Part shown: positions 36,678-48,686 of the stretch, in pieces
Layout of the letters: every line of letters starts with the position of its first letter
Position numbering within the stretch: position 1 is the stretch's first letter
Assembly (NCBI GenBank): GCA_022393335.1
Contig: JAJEKB010021604.1
Coordinates: 113,371 to 177,370 of the forward strand
Length of the DNA stretch: 64,000 nucleotides
Direction of reading: 5' to 3'
DNA from: Macrotrachela quadricornifera
Lineage: Eukaryota > Rotifera > Eurotatoria > Philodinida > Philodinidae
Program-made: the position numbers and the translations under genes
Notes under the pieces: model-generated
Told to the model about the DNA's origin: nothing
What the model saw: the letters and a program-made list of their open reading frames with translations, nothing else
Databases searched by the model: none

Positions 36678-37928
36678 ATGAGTGATGCGAAATTTTGTTT
36701 TCGTGAAACTTTAATTCATATATTAGATCAACTTACAGATAATGATCGTAAAAAATTATCATTTCTTTTGGGTGATGATATTGAACGACGAATACGTGAT
36801 GATCCAACAATTGGAGGAACAATGGATGGATTTCAACAGCTATTAGATAGAGAGAAAATATCAGAAGAAAATTTTTCTTATTTAATCAATGCATTTGAAA
36901 CTATTAAATGTTATCAAGCGGCAAATAATTTGAAAAGTATGTGTGTTTAGTTTGTCTTACTTCATTGAATACAGAGATAACTAGTATTGAGTTTAAGAAG
37001 CCACCTAAAAACTTAATTCATAAATCGAAAACTTTTCTTATTTCGTTTACGTAATTGTCAATATGTGTAAAAAGGAAAATTTATCACCACAAAACTCGAA
37101 TAGTTTGATTTATATCTTGTTCCTTTTAAGAACTTCAAACGAATTTATCGAAGAAACATATGGTATCTAATTCAAAAAATAATTTGTTTTCTACAATACC
37201 AGCAAACACTTTTGTTACTGATACGAACAATATCAGTACAGTCAATAATTCTACGCTTATCGATCATCTACTAGAAGATATGGTGGATGATAAAATGGCA
37301 ACAACACATGTTTCACGTAAATTAATCAATAAAAAAATTTAATTTAAATAAATAAATAAATATTCTCTTTCTAGAAATGGATCCTAGATTCAATCAAAAT
37401 AATAATACTAAAAACAAACCAGTATCATTTACTCCATTGTTAACATCAATGACAGAATCACGAAACAGTAGTCCATTACCGATTACAAAAATTGAAAGTA
37501 TCAGTTTGTGCGATGGTGTACCCCTTAGTAAAAAACACCTACTTGTAATTATTATCGTGACAATACTTATTGTTTTATTTATCTCAACGTTACTATATGT
37601 CTCTTTGCAAAAACCAAAACGTAATACTTTTTCGCAAGAAACTACATCGACGTCTACATCTTTCGTGAAATCTACAAATACTAATTTAACAAAAGATCGT
37701 ATTGAACAAGATGAGAAATGTTTATTACCTTATGATAAATCGTGTACATCTTTGATTCCTTGGGAAATAATGGCATCTGGTTTAGGAGTATATTATCAAA
37801 AACCTTGCAATGAAGTTGGATGTAATTTTCAACGACCATACTGTCGTCTTTGTACAAAACATCCATCGGAAATTAATAATCCATATCCTGCATGTCCAAA
37901 ATGTGTTCCTGATATGGACATTATCTGA
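36678..37928 (+). CDS. Death effector domain - transmembrane - Cys-rich protein (3 exons)
   Basis: Exons 36678-36936, 37131-37316 and 37375-37928 join in phase 1 and phase 1 (introns 194 and 58 bp) into 332 residues. Residues ~6-84 resemble a death effector domain: FRETLIHILDQL, LSFLLGDDIERR (the FL patch of helix 2), and SEENFSYLINAF, in the order and spacing of FADD/caspase-8 DEDs; the RxDL motif of helix 6 is not evident. A polar Ser/Thr/Asn linker (~87-200) follows, then one membrane span (~203-225), then a tail with eight cysteines (264, 272, 293, 298, 305, 308, 322, 325). The DED would face the cytosol and the Cys-rich part the outside, a type II receptor-like layout. AATAAA at 37948. 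The last splice rests on frame continuity and intron size only; otherwise exons 1-2 and 3 would be two genes. Confidence 0.6.
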
Positions 37929-39177
37929 AATTACTATACTATTTTAAAATAAAATTTATCAAAATATGTATAGAAATAATTTTGACAGTATATATGTCAA
38001 AGGAATAATGATTAATCAAAATTTATTAACAGGATTTAATTTCATTTCTTCTAGCTAAATAGGTATGAGATCCTAATAGAGAGTTTCGTTGAGTCAATAT
38101 TCTTAGAAAGTGGATTGAAACTATCGATCTCACTCGTTCTATGACTCAAGTATTGCACATTTGTAATAATTTTCCATTTAATGTAACAAAATTAAAATTG
38201 CGAAGAACCTTACTATAACATTCTCAACACGAAAATAGCGATGAGAAATCATTTGACAAAAGATTCAAGTATATACATTAAAATATGAGAGAGATATTCT
38301 CGATAAATACTAAGAGGGCTATTTATTTTGCTGCACCCGTTATCCACAGAAATCGTCAGAATACGTTGACAAGTTTCACAAAACGGATTTCTTGGGTACG
38401 AAAATTTTGATGTTTCATACATTTCTGTTTGATATTTATGTGAATATGTTAATCTCTTAAATGTAATGAAGAATTTTCCGTGAGTAAAAGCTTCTTCCAT
38501 AGAAGTGAGTTTGTAGGTGCTATAAAGTTTATAACAAAGTAAAGAAATGAGAGAAATATTCTGCATTAGCTTGACGAATGTTTTCATATTATTTGAAGTA
38601 CTTTTTTTAGTTAAAATTTCCAGACATTAATCGTATGTATTAAAATGTTTATTAGTTCTACTATTGAAATTTATTATCTGTCTCACATGAATGTTAGAAA
38701 AATCGTTTAACTTTATACTATACTGTTTTAAATGAAAAATAATCAAATACAAAACACATCACTATGTGATTTGTAAAGAAAACTATGCATGAGTTTTTTT
38801 TTACTATTAATTCATAAATAGGAATGTAAAAATAAATTTATAGTCATTGTCAGCAAATCTTGATAAAAGATGACACTGAAGACATCATGTTTCAATAATA
38901 GTTTCAGACGGTATCATCTTTGGGTATTCAATGAAGATAGATGATGATATATTCTATTAAATAATGAATGAAAATCTCAATTGACACTGTAGAAAATCTG
39001 ATAAAAGACGTACACTAGTCATCAAGAGTTTTTTTTAGCCTTGTTAGAACATGACGAACTTCTATAAATCTGTAACACTCTATAACTATGTATTTATTAG
39101 TGAATATAGCTGAATTTTCGATTCAACCATATGTTTTACATATGATAATATAATCATACAAAAGTTGAAGGTCATAA
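37929..39177. other. Intergenic, no supported gene
   Basis: A minus-strand open frame of 112 codons (38249-38587) has a hydrophobic start and three cysteines but no recognised domain; I do not call it. Confidence 0.4.
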
Positions 39178-39492
39178 CCCATGTAAAAAAAGTGATTAAA
39201 ATCTGATTAAAGATTAAAAATTTGATTAAAAACCGATTAAAATGACACTATTTTTATTGCTTAGCAATCAATTAAACCGTAAATAATCCATAATAATCGA
39301 TTTTTTTCGATTAAAACTAGTTAAAAATCGATTATAAACCAAAAAATATCTAATTTTTAATCGAAAAAAATCGATTATTATGGATTATTTACGGTTTAAT
39401 TGATTGCTAAGCAATTAAAATAGTGTCATTTTAATCGATTTTTAATCAAATTTTTAATCTTTAATCGGATTTTTTTCATTATTTTACATGGG
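39178..39492. mobile_element. 315-bp palindromic MITE, Harbinger-like (TAA duplication)
   Basis: Ends are CCCATGTAA and TTACATGGG, flanked on both sides by TAA, the 3-bp target typical of PIF/Harbinger elements. Nearly the entire sequence is one inverted repeat: the blocks around GATTAAAAATTTGATTAAAA and ATTAAACCGTAAATAATCCA on the left are matched by complements on the right. It is built of GATTAAAA-type words and does not code. Confidence 0.8.
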
Positions 39493-40608
39493 TAATAACA
39501 ATTAAAGTTTTCTAGTTTGAGTTAAAAGTATAGAATTTTGATTCAATATCACATTTTAGATACTCAGGATATGATTCATTGATTTCGAAGGATGTTTAGC
39601 ACAAAGACAACAATATAACCGGTAAAAATTGCATTCAACTTAACTACAAGGATATTGATAAACGACTCTAAAGTGTTAGTAATGTGCACGACCGATCATG
39701 AGGCAGATGATATTTCTTATCTTGATCAGTTTGTGATAGTACCTACGTAGTAACGCATCAAAATACATTAGATGGCAACATCATCTTTCCATATATTAAC
39801 CTACCAAGGTGATGGCTACAAATGCCAATAGACTCAAGCATAGAAGACAATTCTTGATAAGTGCCGAAGCCCTAATTTGATGTTTTTTGGTTTTTTTTGT
39901 ATGTAATTTCGTTTGTAGAGTTTTTGATTAACAAGAAGAAAATTTAAAAGACGGTGTATCGTTTTTGAAAGAATGTAAGACTCAAGTTTTAATGTAGTAG
40001 AGCTGTTTTGACAATAAAATACTATTGGATTCAGAGATTTCTTCCACTCATACGTTTAAACATGCATTATTTGTTTGTCTCTTCAAAGATATAATTAATT
40101 TAAGTCGTGTTTTTTTCAATTTTTAAGTGATGGACTGACCGATTTTTAAGATAGATATTTTGTATTAGAGGAATATCAAGGATTTGTAATATCTATTGAT
40201 AAAAAGCATTTTTTTCTTCAGATGGTTCTATTTCTTAAATGTATTAGCGTAGAACTGAACAAGATTTCGGAAATTCGATCGTTGTCGAATAAGCCGAGTT
40301 AGTTTAATGACTTAGAAATTCTGGAAATCGGACAAAACTGATTCTGAAATGTACAACATCGTGAAATATTCTTTAATTGTTAAAATCATGAAAATCGACA
40401 AATATCTTCGATTGTAATCGAAAGAACATGCAAAATGAATATTTTATTTATCGATAAATAATTGATAAAATAAGAGAAGACAAAGGAATTTCTTGAATAA
40501 TTATGAAAAATGTTCAATTATTGTAGTTAGAAAGAAAAACGACTATTTTGCACAATACATTCACGTTTTAAACGACAAAATATTCGTCTCTCTTCTTCTT
40601 GGGTTTAA
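39493..40608. other. Intergenic, 3' flank of the DUF4419 gene
   Basis: AT-rich sequence with no supported gene or repeat. The plus-strand open frame 40493-40702 overlaps the last exon of the minus-strand gene and is its shadow. Confidence 0.45.
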
Positions 40609-43574
40609 TTATGGTTTGCGTTGTGTGATTGTCGAAAGATCATCCATGATGGCTAAGGACATAACAGGTTTGTGCCATCCATCTCGACTTTCAATACCAT
40701 GAAATCCACCAGCTACATAACATGTCTTTTTCTCATTTGTATATTCACTCTCAAATTGAACTGGAGTAACGATAGAATCTAAATTAACTTTATCAATGTT
40801 ACACGATGTGTTCGTGTGAAGACCATAACAAAGTCGAAGAAACCATCCTGTAAGCTTCGTCCAGCTTCTGTTACACAAAAAATATAGTAGAATACATCGA
40901 ATTATATTGAAAAAAAAAAACGAGCAAATTGTATTGGCAAAATGTTACAATGTCAATCTCGATATTGTTTCTGTAGATGTAGAATTGTTACAAGCATATT
41001 ATAGAAAGCGTTGTTTTTTTGGTCGAAATATTGATGATTTAGTGAAAACTATAAATTCAGTAAAGTACTTCTATGATCCATTTCAAACTAGAATGTGCCT
41101 CACTATTTTTTGAATAACTTGAGAATGTAAACAGCTAGAACTCTACGACTTTCACCAATCGAAAGAGGAAATGATGGCACGTCTTTTTCTCCTATAGTAT
41201 ATAAAACGAAATCCGTTTAAAACTAACTATTTTCGAGAAATATACAAAAGATTCGAGTTATTCAATAAACAGTGGAGCCCATTCTACTTTGAAATGGATA
41301 ATAGAAAGTTCAGTTGTAACTTTTATGCAAAGTCGTTTCTTCTCTAGTTTGAGACCAAATTTTGGAAGCTGATAATTACTTACCCTGATCCTTGACCAAC
41401 GTGTTCAACATTAAAAATTTTATCCCAAAATTCATTATCTACTTTTCCTTGATAAGTGTTAATGAATTGATCGAGTATCGGTAAGACTCCATCGATATAG
41501 GTCGAAAAATCGTCATTAACCATTGTAAAATTTTTTAATTGCTTTGTTTTATCTCGAAGAAGTATCCAATCATCGAGTGTACCAAGAAAATGTACTTTTC
41601 GAATACCACATAATGTCATCATAAGACTGTATTCGAAATAATTTTTAAAAGTATTCATAATCGTGGCACAAGATAAGAGTAATTCAACTTTGCCTGTAGT
41701 TGAATAATTTGCCGTCAAAAGAGAAACAACATCATTTTTAACATTTTCACTTATTTTAATTCGCATGCTCTCGAGAAATGCATTCCAACTATAAGAAAAA
41801 AAAAGAGGAAATGTATTATATTTAGATTTCTAAAACTAAAAATCGTAGAAATTATAAAGATTTCAGTGATATCATCCGACAAATTTCTCTAATTTTGTGT
41901 TGAAAGAATTTGAATATTGTTGAATGATAGATAAAAATCAGAGGTGTTCACTGGGCAGGGCGATATATTCATGCCTTGCAAATTTTATACATATTTCCAT
42001 AACTGGGCCCTGTACCAAAGATCTATGATATGAGAAGGCCAAATTGATTTTTGTGAAAGATTCATTTAGTATTTCGAGGTTCAGAAAACTAGTAAGAAAA
42101 CGTAGTCAACTGATATTTGCCATCAGATGACGTACTATTTGTAATTGTCGGGGACCTTTTTTTTAATTTAGTATGTCAAGTAAAAATAAAGTTATGCAAT
42201 TAGCATCAGTTTCTGCTAATTTACATGTCGATATTTCTTCCTTCTTTTTTGTTAATATTACAAAAAGATTATAAAACTGAAAGATGTAGACAAATTTCTG
42301 TTTATAAATTTATGGAAAATAATAACGAAATATTAAAAGCATTTTTTCTTGTTTAGTTTTCTGTCGAATTCCTAATTCATTATTATTTGTTGTAAGATAG
42401 ATTTATCAGTTACTTACTCAGGTTCAGGTTGCATTTGTTCAATTGTTAATTTGATTTTTCCTTCATGATTGACAAATAGATGTCTCAATTTTTCAGCATT
42501 GGCATTAATATATTTGGCAAAATAGATTGTTATCATAAGCCATAAATCACTAAAAGATTCAGAACACAAAAAAAAGAACATAATATAAAGACATTACATA
42601 TGTTGTTTCTACATTCGAAAGCGAAGAACTTACTCTGGTGAAAGGACAATATCTTCATGTGAATTATAAGCATTGAGATAAGCACGAAATACTGCATGAC
42701 CATCTGCAGATGATGTGTCTGAAAATATAAATAAATTTAAACTGTCAATCACTATTCTCATAGCTTTTTATATTCGTTTATGATTGATTTTACTTTTTGA
42801 TCATCATCTTGTTGCTTTTCGAATTAAATTTGTTTAGGTAGATAGACAGAAGTGTGATGCAATAATGTATAGACTTTAATACCTGAGAGTTTTGGGGAAA
42901 AAGATAACATCATTTTGATCAATCCTGAATATAATTAGAGAGAGATTTTTCTCATTAAGAACAAGTAGGTTCTTAGAGGTATTATTTATACGTGAGGATA
43001 TCTCACATTTATCTTGAAGTCGAAGGATTGAATACCTTTTATTAACTTTCAGTTTCATAAATTCGAGAAAATACTAAAAAATTAACTTTAGTTTTGACTT
43101 TTCATTCTAGAACTTTTTTGATGAGAAACAAAGTATTAACATATAGATCAATTTATTTTAGCAAAACAATCGTTTGACTATATACTATAAACACTGTTTC
43201 ATTGAAATTTCAAATTTATGTATTAGATAATAGACAACAGGTTAATATATATCTGTGATATAATCGCAAGTACTTGAATGAATAGATAGGAAAATTATTT
43301 ATACTGGATTCAACTTTAAATTCATAAAAGATCATATAGTATTATCAAATTACTTACATGGTCCATTAGAAATCATATGTTGTACTTTGAATCGACTTGG
43401 CTGAATTGTATCATCCCATCTATCACCAGTTAGATCAGCAATGGCATGGTTGATCCAGTAATCCGATTCAGGTAGATTCATAGGCTTATCAACATCATAT
43501 TGTTTCTCAATTGTTGGAAGATCACCACGAATGATAACTGTATGAAATTGTTCGTTTGAAACGGAGACACTCAT
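40609..43574 (-). CDS. DUF4419 domain protein (5 exons)
   Basis: Exons, in transcript order: 43574-43358, 42718-42634, 42549-42418, 41788-41384 and 40867-40609. Every donor is GTAAGT-like and the frame holds throughout, giving 365 residues. The protein covers a DUF4419-type domain: an N-terminal strand region, FRAYLNAYNSHEDIVLSPDD and LWLMI (about 82-106), LRHLFVNHEGK, DWNAFLESM, a middle part with KNYFEYSLMMTLCGIRKVHF and TLDDWILLRDK, and a C-terminal SWTKLTGWF...GGFHGIE. DUF4419 proteins occur in fungi, plants and some invertebrates; function unknown. The start chosen is Met at 43574 (MSVSVSNEQF); an in-frame Met at 43664 would add 30 mostly hydrophobic residues. No membrane span is otherwise seen. 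Confidence 0.8.
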
Positions 43575-43664
43575 GATCACGAATATGAGTATGAGATCTA
43601 CATGAAAGAAAGAAAAATGAGATGGCAAAGATAGATTTAAAATATCAGTCATGTTCTTCTGCAC

Positions 43665-45100
43665 ACAGTGTTCAAATAATAACTATGCAGTATACGAAGA
43701 TATGTCCTGTTCAAGCAGACAAAACGAAATGAAAAATGTGTGAGAAAGTTATAAGCATATTGATCATTTTCAAATGATAATCTCGATTTTGGATTAACAT
43801 CGAAAAATATTCCAAAAAATGTCCTATGAAAATAATCCCTCTTTTTGCACTAACTAAATCATTTGATGATTTATATCTTAAAGATTCTTAGTTACTTTCA
43901 TATCTACTTTATCTAAATATTTCTAGCTTACATTCACAAACCATGATTGACATCCTCACGTTTGCAAATGTTGTATGCACTAACAGACATCAATAGTTTT
44001 TCTCTATCTCTGTGTTAATATTGATTTGCTTTTTCATCATTCTTTTGTTTATATAAGTCACTCATATAATATTAATAATTGATATACAGATAAATAGTTT
44101 TATCATTATAGTCATTTACTGTCTTACATATTTATCTACTTATATGCCTGCCTATCAATCTAACTAATAACTAATGATCTGTACATCCGTTAATTTATCT
44201 AATAAAAGTTTCTGACTTATTTAGTTCGAAGCAATTTTTGAATAACTATAAAACAATAAGAAATAAGGAGTTCCGGTTATTAATACTCTCTATAATCGTT
44301 CCTGCTCTATCTTTTCACAAAATCATTAAAGATTTTTCTTGTTGAATACATAATGAATTTTCGCAGATAATCTCTATTCAATCTAAATAAAATGTGAATT
44401 TTTAGATTGCATTATAATGATTAGAAAGACTAAAAACTTCTCTATTAATCAATATAAGATCAACATCTTTAACTAGTCTCATGCGAAAGATATAAAGATT
44501 CTATCAGAAATCACATATATAATGATCTTTCTAATTATTATAATTATTAAAATTAGAAAGTTAATTTTCTTCAGATTGGATGAAATTTATCTCTAAAACT
44601 TCGTAAGTAACTAACAAGAGAAATAAAAGAATTTTTTCCTCCATTGTATATAAAGATTAAAACTAGAACTATCTAAATTTTGTTTCCCTATAATTATTTC
44701 AGATAATATCTATGACAGCTTATTCATACAAAGAGCATCATTATCAATCTATATTACTATCTAGTATCTATTTCAAAATATAAGAGCCGTGACTATTTTT
44801 TGAATAACTTTTCAATTGTTCAAGTTACATAGGATGGATTTTTGACGTAATGAACTTAGTAATTTGTTCTACAAAAGTATCTATTATTTAAGAAGAATAT
44901 TGCAATGGCTTTGAGAAAGTTAATGATTTATTCTTATGTTTATTTAGGAGAGGAGTATAGCACAAATGTAAAGATAGTGCCCTCTATACAGATTGCATGA
45001 AAGAACAGAAGAGAAAGAAAAAGAATAACAAATAGATGAACGCCTTACCAATCATGATCCGTCACAAATCTCGCATACACAACAAATAGAAACGTATTTT
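43665..45100. other. 1.4-kb intergenic region
   Basis: Upstream of the DUF4419 gene; AT-rich, no gene or sizeable repeat seen apart from a small hairpin near 44527-44560 (CTTTCTAATT / AATTAGAAAG). Confidence 0.45.
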
Positions 45101-45566
45101 TTAAATCTCACTCGGTATTGGTTTGTTATATTCCCGCATGAGATTTTTTAATTTTTCCTAACTTTTTTTCTCAAACTAAATAAGATCACTGTATATAAAA
45201 TAAAATATCATCAATACTAGTTCTCTGGTGGCCAAAATGTAGCTATATCACACCTTCACACTCTTATCCTCACCCTCAGCTAAAAACTAAAGTAATATCG
45301 AAAATATAAAAAAAACATTTTGAGGGTAAAGAAGAGGATGAATATGTAAAGGTGTGAGGTTGAGCGTGAGGATAAGAGCGTGATGTTATGAAAGTGAGGG
45401 TGAGGATGAGAGTGTGATATAGCTGCATTTTGGCCACGAGAGAACTAGTACCGATGACATTTTATTTTATATGCAATAATTTTATTTAGTGTACGAACAA
45501 AAGCTAGAAAAAATTAAAAAATCTTGTGCGAGGTGATAACAAACCAGTACCTCGTACTCTGATTTT
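45101..45566. mobile_element. Inverted-repeat element, ~465 bp
   Basis: The left arm ~45101-45290 (with TATTGGTTTGTTAT, ATAAAATAAAAT, ACTAGTTCTCTGGTGGCCAA) is matched in inverse orientation at ~45390-45566 (TTGGCCACGAGAGAACTAGT, ATTTTATTTTATATG, ATAACAAACCAGTA). The innermost part is a CCTCACCCTCA-type purine/pyrimidine stretch and its complement. No coding sequence. Confidence 0.75.
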
Positions 45567-46059
45567 TTTTTACATACTCGAATGATATCGTTTAATCATA
45601 TACCAATATTCCAGTTCGACAAAGTTTTTATGTTGTTCTCACGAGAATAAGATTTAAAAAAACTTATGTTGTTATAATTTCATTGAGAAAAAGAAAAATT
45701 TTATGCTATTGCTGCCGGCAAAATAGTACAGAACACAACACGTGTTTTGTTTTCTCCTATATAATATTTTATAACTTTTTTTACTTCCCTACAAGGTGAC
45801 TATACTCTACCTGAAGAAAAACATCAACAGAATCGACTATAGAAAATGTTATGAAAAGAAATACTAAAAACAAGTGCAATGATACGTTGCCAAAAGGAAA
45901 AAAAATACTTTTCTTTCTTCCAATCAATAGTAGTTGTTCTTATTACTATTGCCATCTGTATATAAATAATAGACAATGAATAAATCGAAAAGATTCGAAT
46001 TTATTCTATATTAAGAAACATTAAGAAACAAATAAAAAATGTTGTTTTCTGAGACAAAA

Positions 46060-46752
46060 GACGGGGGCGGATAAAAAGGAAAATCGGTCCACCCTCAGAC
46101 TTTCAAAAAAAGTACATCACTAGATGCAGAATTTAACAGTAATTCTTTTCATAATAAATTGAACACGTTTTGAAAAGAATTCCATCAATTTTGGAATTGA
46201 TTTATAGGCTAATTCTTTCTCGTATTTTCTACCAACTATTTTGAAAATTTCTTACTCGAAACTATTCAATCACTACTATCAAATACTCTCATTTGATAGA
46301 GCTCCTCAAGCTCTACAATCTGGTATACGTTTTTCCTTTTTTAGTCACTGGCAAAAAAAAACTTTTAGTGAAACACTTAAAAATGATGGAAATATATGGT
46401 GTTGATGGCTTCATTTTAGTTCCACTATTTTAGACAGTGTGTCCCTATAACTTTTTTTTGGCCAGTGACTAAAAAAGGAAAAACGAATACCAGATTGTAG
46501 AGCTTGAGGAGCTCCACAAATGAGAGTATTTGATAGTAGTGATTGAATAGTTTCGAGTATGAAATTTTCAAAATAGTTGGTAGAAAATACGAGAAAGAAT
46601 TAGCCTATGAATCAAAATCCAAAATTGATGGAATTCTTTTCAAAACGTGTTCAATTTATTATGAAAAGAATCACTGTTAAATTCTGCATCTGGTGATGTA
46701 CTTTTTTTGAAAGTCTGAGGGCGGACCGATTTTCCTTTTTATCCGCCCCCGT
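46060..46752. mobile_element. Foldback element, 693 bp, ~300-bp arms
   Basis: Starts GACGGGGGCGGATAAAAAGG and ends with the complement (TTATCCGCCCCCGTC). Arms of about 300 bp are nearly identical, including AGTACATCACTAGATGCAGA against its complement near 46690 and CAAATACTCTCATTTG near 46278 against ~46520. The ~110-bp centre contains an ACTTTTAGTGAAACA loop. No frame supports a protein. Confidence 0.85.
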
Positions 46753-48686
46753 CCTTTCTCAAGTCTTACAACTGAATAGTATTTTCAACGATGATTCTAA
46801 TGCACATAAAATCGTTAATTAAATCTTGTTTTTTGTCACAGAAATTTACCTTTCAAAAAATCCGAAAAAGTCGATTTTCGTGACTAGCCTTTTGACACAA
46901 AGAAAACATCAGACAAAAAAATCTTCACTTAATGAAGTGACCACCTCATTAAATAGTGTCTATTCTAAAAGTTTCAGCTTTGTATCATTTAAAATGTAGA
47001 AATTCCAGAAATCCAATTTTGGCTGGGAGGTCCTAAGTTGTATCCCCTATTCGGACCCTTCCGCAAGGTTTTTAAATTTTTTTGAATCTCCAGCTATGCT
47101 CATATTTATAAGTTCTACAAACTCAGAAAGTTTCATTTGATTTGAAGCAAATCGATGTAAAATTTGGTACGTTTTCAAAAGAATAACCAATGTATGACAT
47201 TTCTATATATGAATAAATGAACATCTATTCCTTAATTGCTAAACTAGCATGATTGTCCCTATATATATGACTTATATATAAGCAAAAGAGTTCGTTTTCT
47301 TCGTTTTTTAGCATTAGTAGGAGAAAGTCCTGTAGCTTGCCATTTATTTTCGAATTGATCTTATGTAATAAGTTGCTCATTTGTGTTCGAATTTGAATTA
47401 GACAACTCATGCAAATTACGGTATTAAAAAGATAACATGACGAAAAAAATAGAATGAACATTAAGGTGTGATAATAATTAAAAATGATAAAAGAATAAAT
47501 GGAAATTACTGTTAATACAGAAAGAAAAAGAGGCACAAAAACTACTGTTTATCAAATTTTTAATATCAAAATGAATGTATTGAAGTGTATAGAAGTAGAA
47601 ATTTGGACCTACCAACTTCCTCTCCCCGCAGAGCACTACCTACAGGTACCGTCATAGACTATCATCGACAAGTATCGAAAACCGCCACTGACACGATACG
47701 AATTTCTTATATAGAATGTAAGTGATCAGTTCAATCGTGTTTCATATTTTTAATCCTACACAGATTACGCCATAACAGCTTCTTTTCTTTCGTTCTATAT
47801 TTACAGAACGAAGAAAATAAAAAATACACAAATACTTTGCTAAATCTGTTATATGCTCATGCAAGGTTCCCGATTGTTTCTAAGGTTGGAAGGGGATGAA
47901 AATTTTGCAGAAAGTCAACTTTTCTCATAGCCTTCGCGAAACTGGATTTCCTCCAAAACTAAAGTTTTCCTGAAAAACCAAAGTAGTGAAGACCAAAAAT
48001 AAAACCCGTACCCCCCTCCAGGTTGAAGCCTAGCGCCCCCTTTTTACTAGTATGCAGCCACATTAGCAGTAAAAAATTTTAAAAAAAACAACTTTAGCAG
48101 AAATAACCGAAAATTGTGGCAGAAAGTAACCGAACTGTGGCAGAAAGCATCCGAATTTGGGGGGGGGGGGACCCCCCCTATTCCCCCCCCCCCCCCTCCT
48201 AATCGGTAAGCCTGTGCTCATGTATACATGATCTCATATATTCCTGTAAAAATACCTGAGATGTTATTATGAAAAGAAAGGAAAAACACAAGAGAAAATA
48301 AGTTGGAAAATACCTGATAGAACGAAAGAAAGCGAACGAACATATGGATAAAACCCATGCTATGACTCATCTTATGATACGTTGTAAGTATGTGCCATAA
48401 TATATTTGTTCTTTTTCCTTTTATTATATATCTGTATGGAACAAATGAAGATAAGGCGATCAGCGCATGACTCTCCTTTTAGTGGATGGGAGAGGAAAAT
48501 GGAAAGTGATATTTCACCATATAAAAGAAACAGATTTTTCGATAAGGACACATTCGAGATAAAGCAAATAAAGTATTTTGCCAGCTAGTCAACGAGAAAA
48601 ATCTAGAGACAAAAAACCTAATATTTTCATTGTTTCACATCGATGATATTTACAATCCAGAATATCTTTTATATTTAATTAGCAAC
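46753..48686. other. 1.9-kb intergenic region upstream of the ART-TPR gene
   Basis: No supported gene. A minus-strand frame at 47225-47536 encodes hydrophobic sequence but matches nothing I know. A ~19-bp unit (GTGGCAGAAAG...CCGAA) is repeated at ~48116-48152, just before long G and C runs. TATAAAAG at 48520-48527 is a possible promoter element for the downstream gene. Confidence 0.4.
48153..48197. repeat. Adjacent G and C homopolymer runs
   Basis: A G run of about 12, then ACCCCCCC, TATT and a C run of about 15. The runs are complementary and could form a hairpin, or the G side a quadruplex. Exact lengths are prone to sequencing error. Confidence 0.6.

Noticed and set aside
38249..38587. 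112-codon minus-strand frame with hydrophobic start
   Set aside because: Possible small secreted protein, but no family resemblance, and the length is not surprising in this DNA.
47225..47536. Hydrophobic minus-strand frame resembling a membrane receptor fragment
   Set aside because: Composition is dominated by AT-driven Leu/Ile/Phe codons; no conserved receptor motif is seen.
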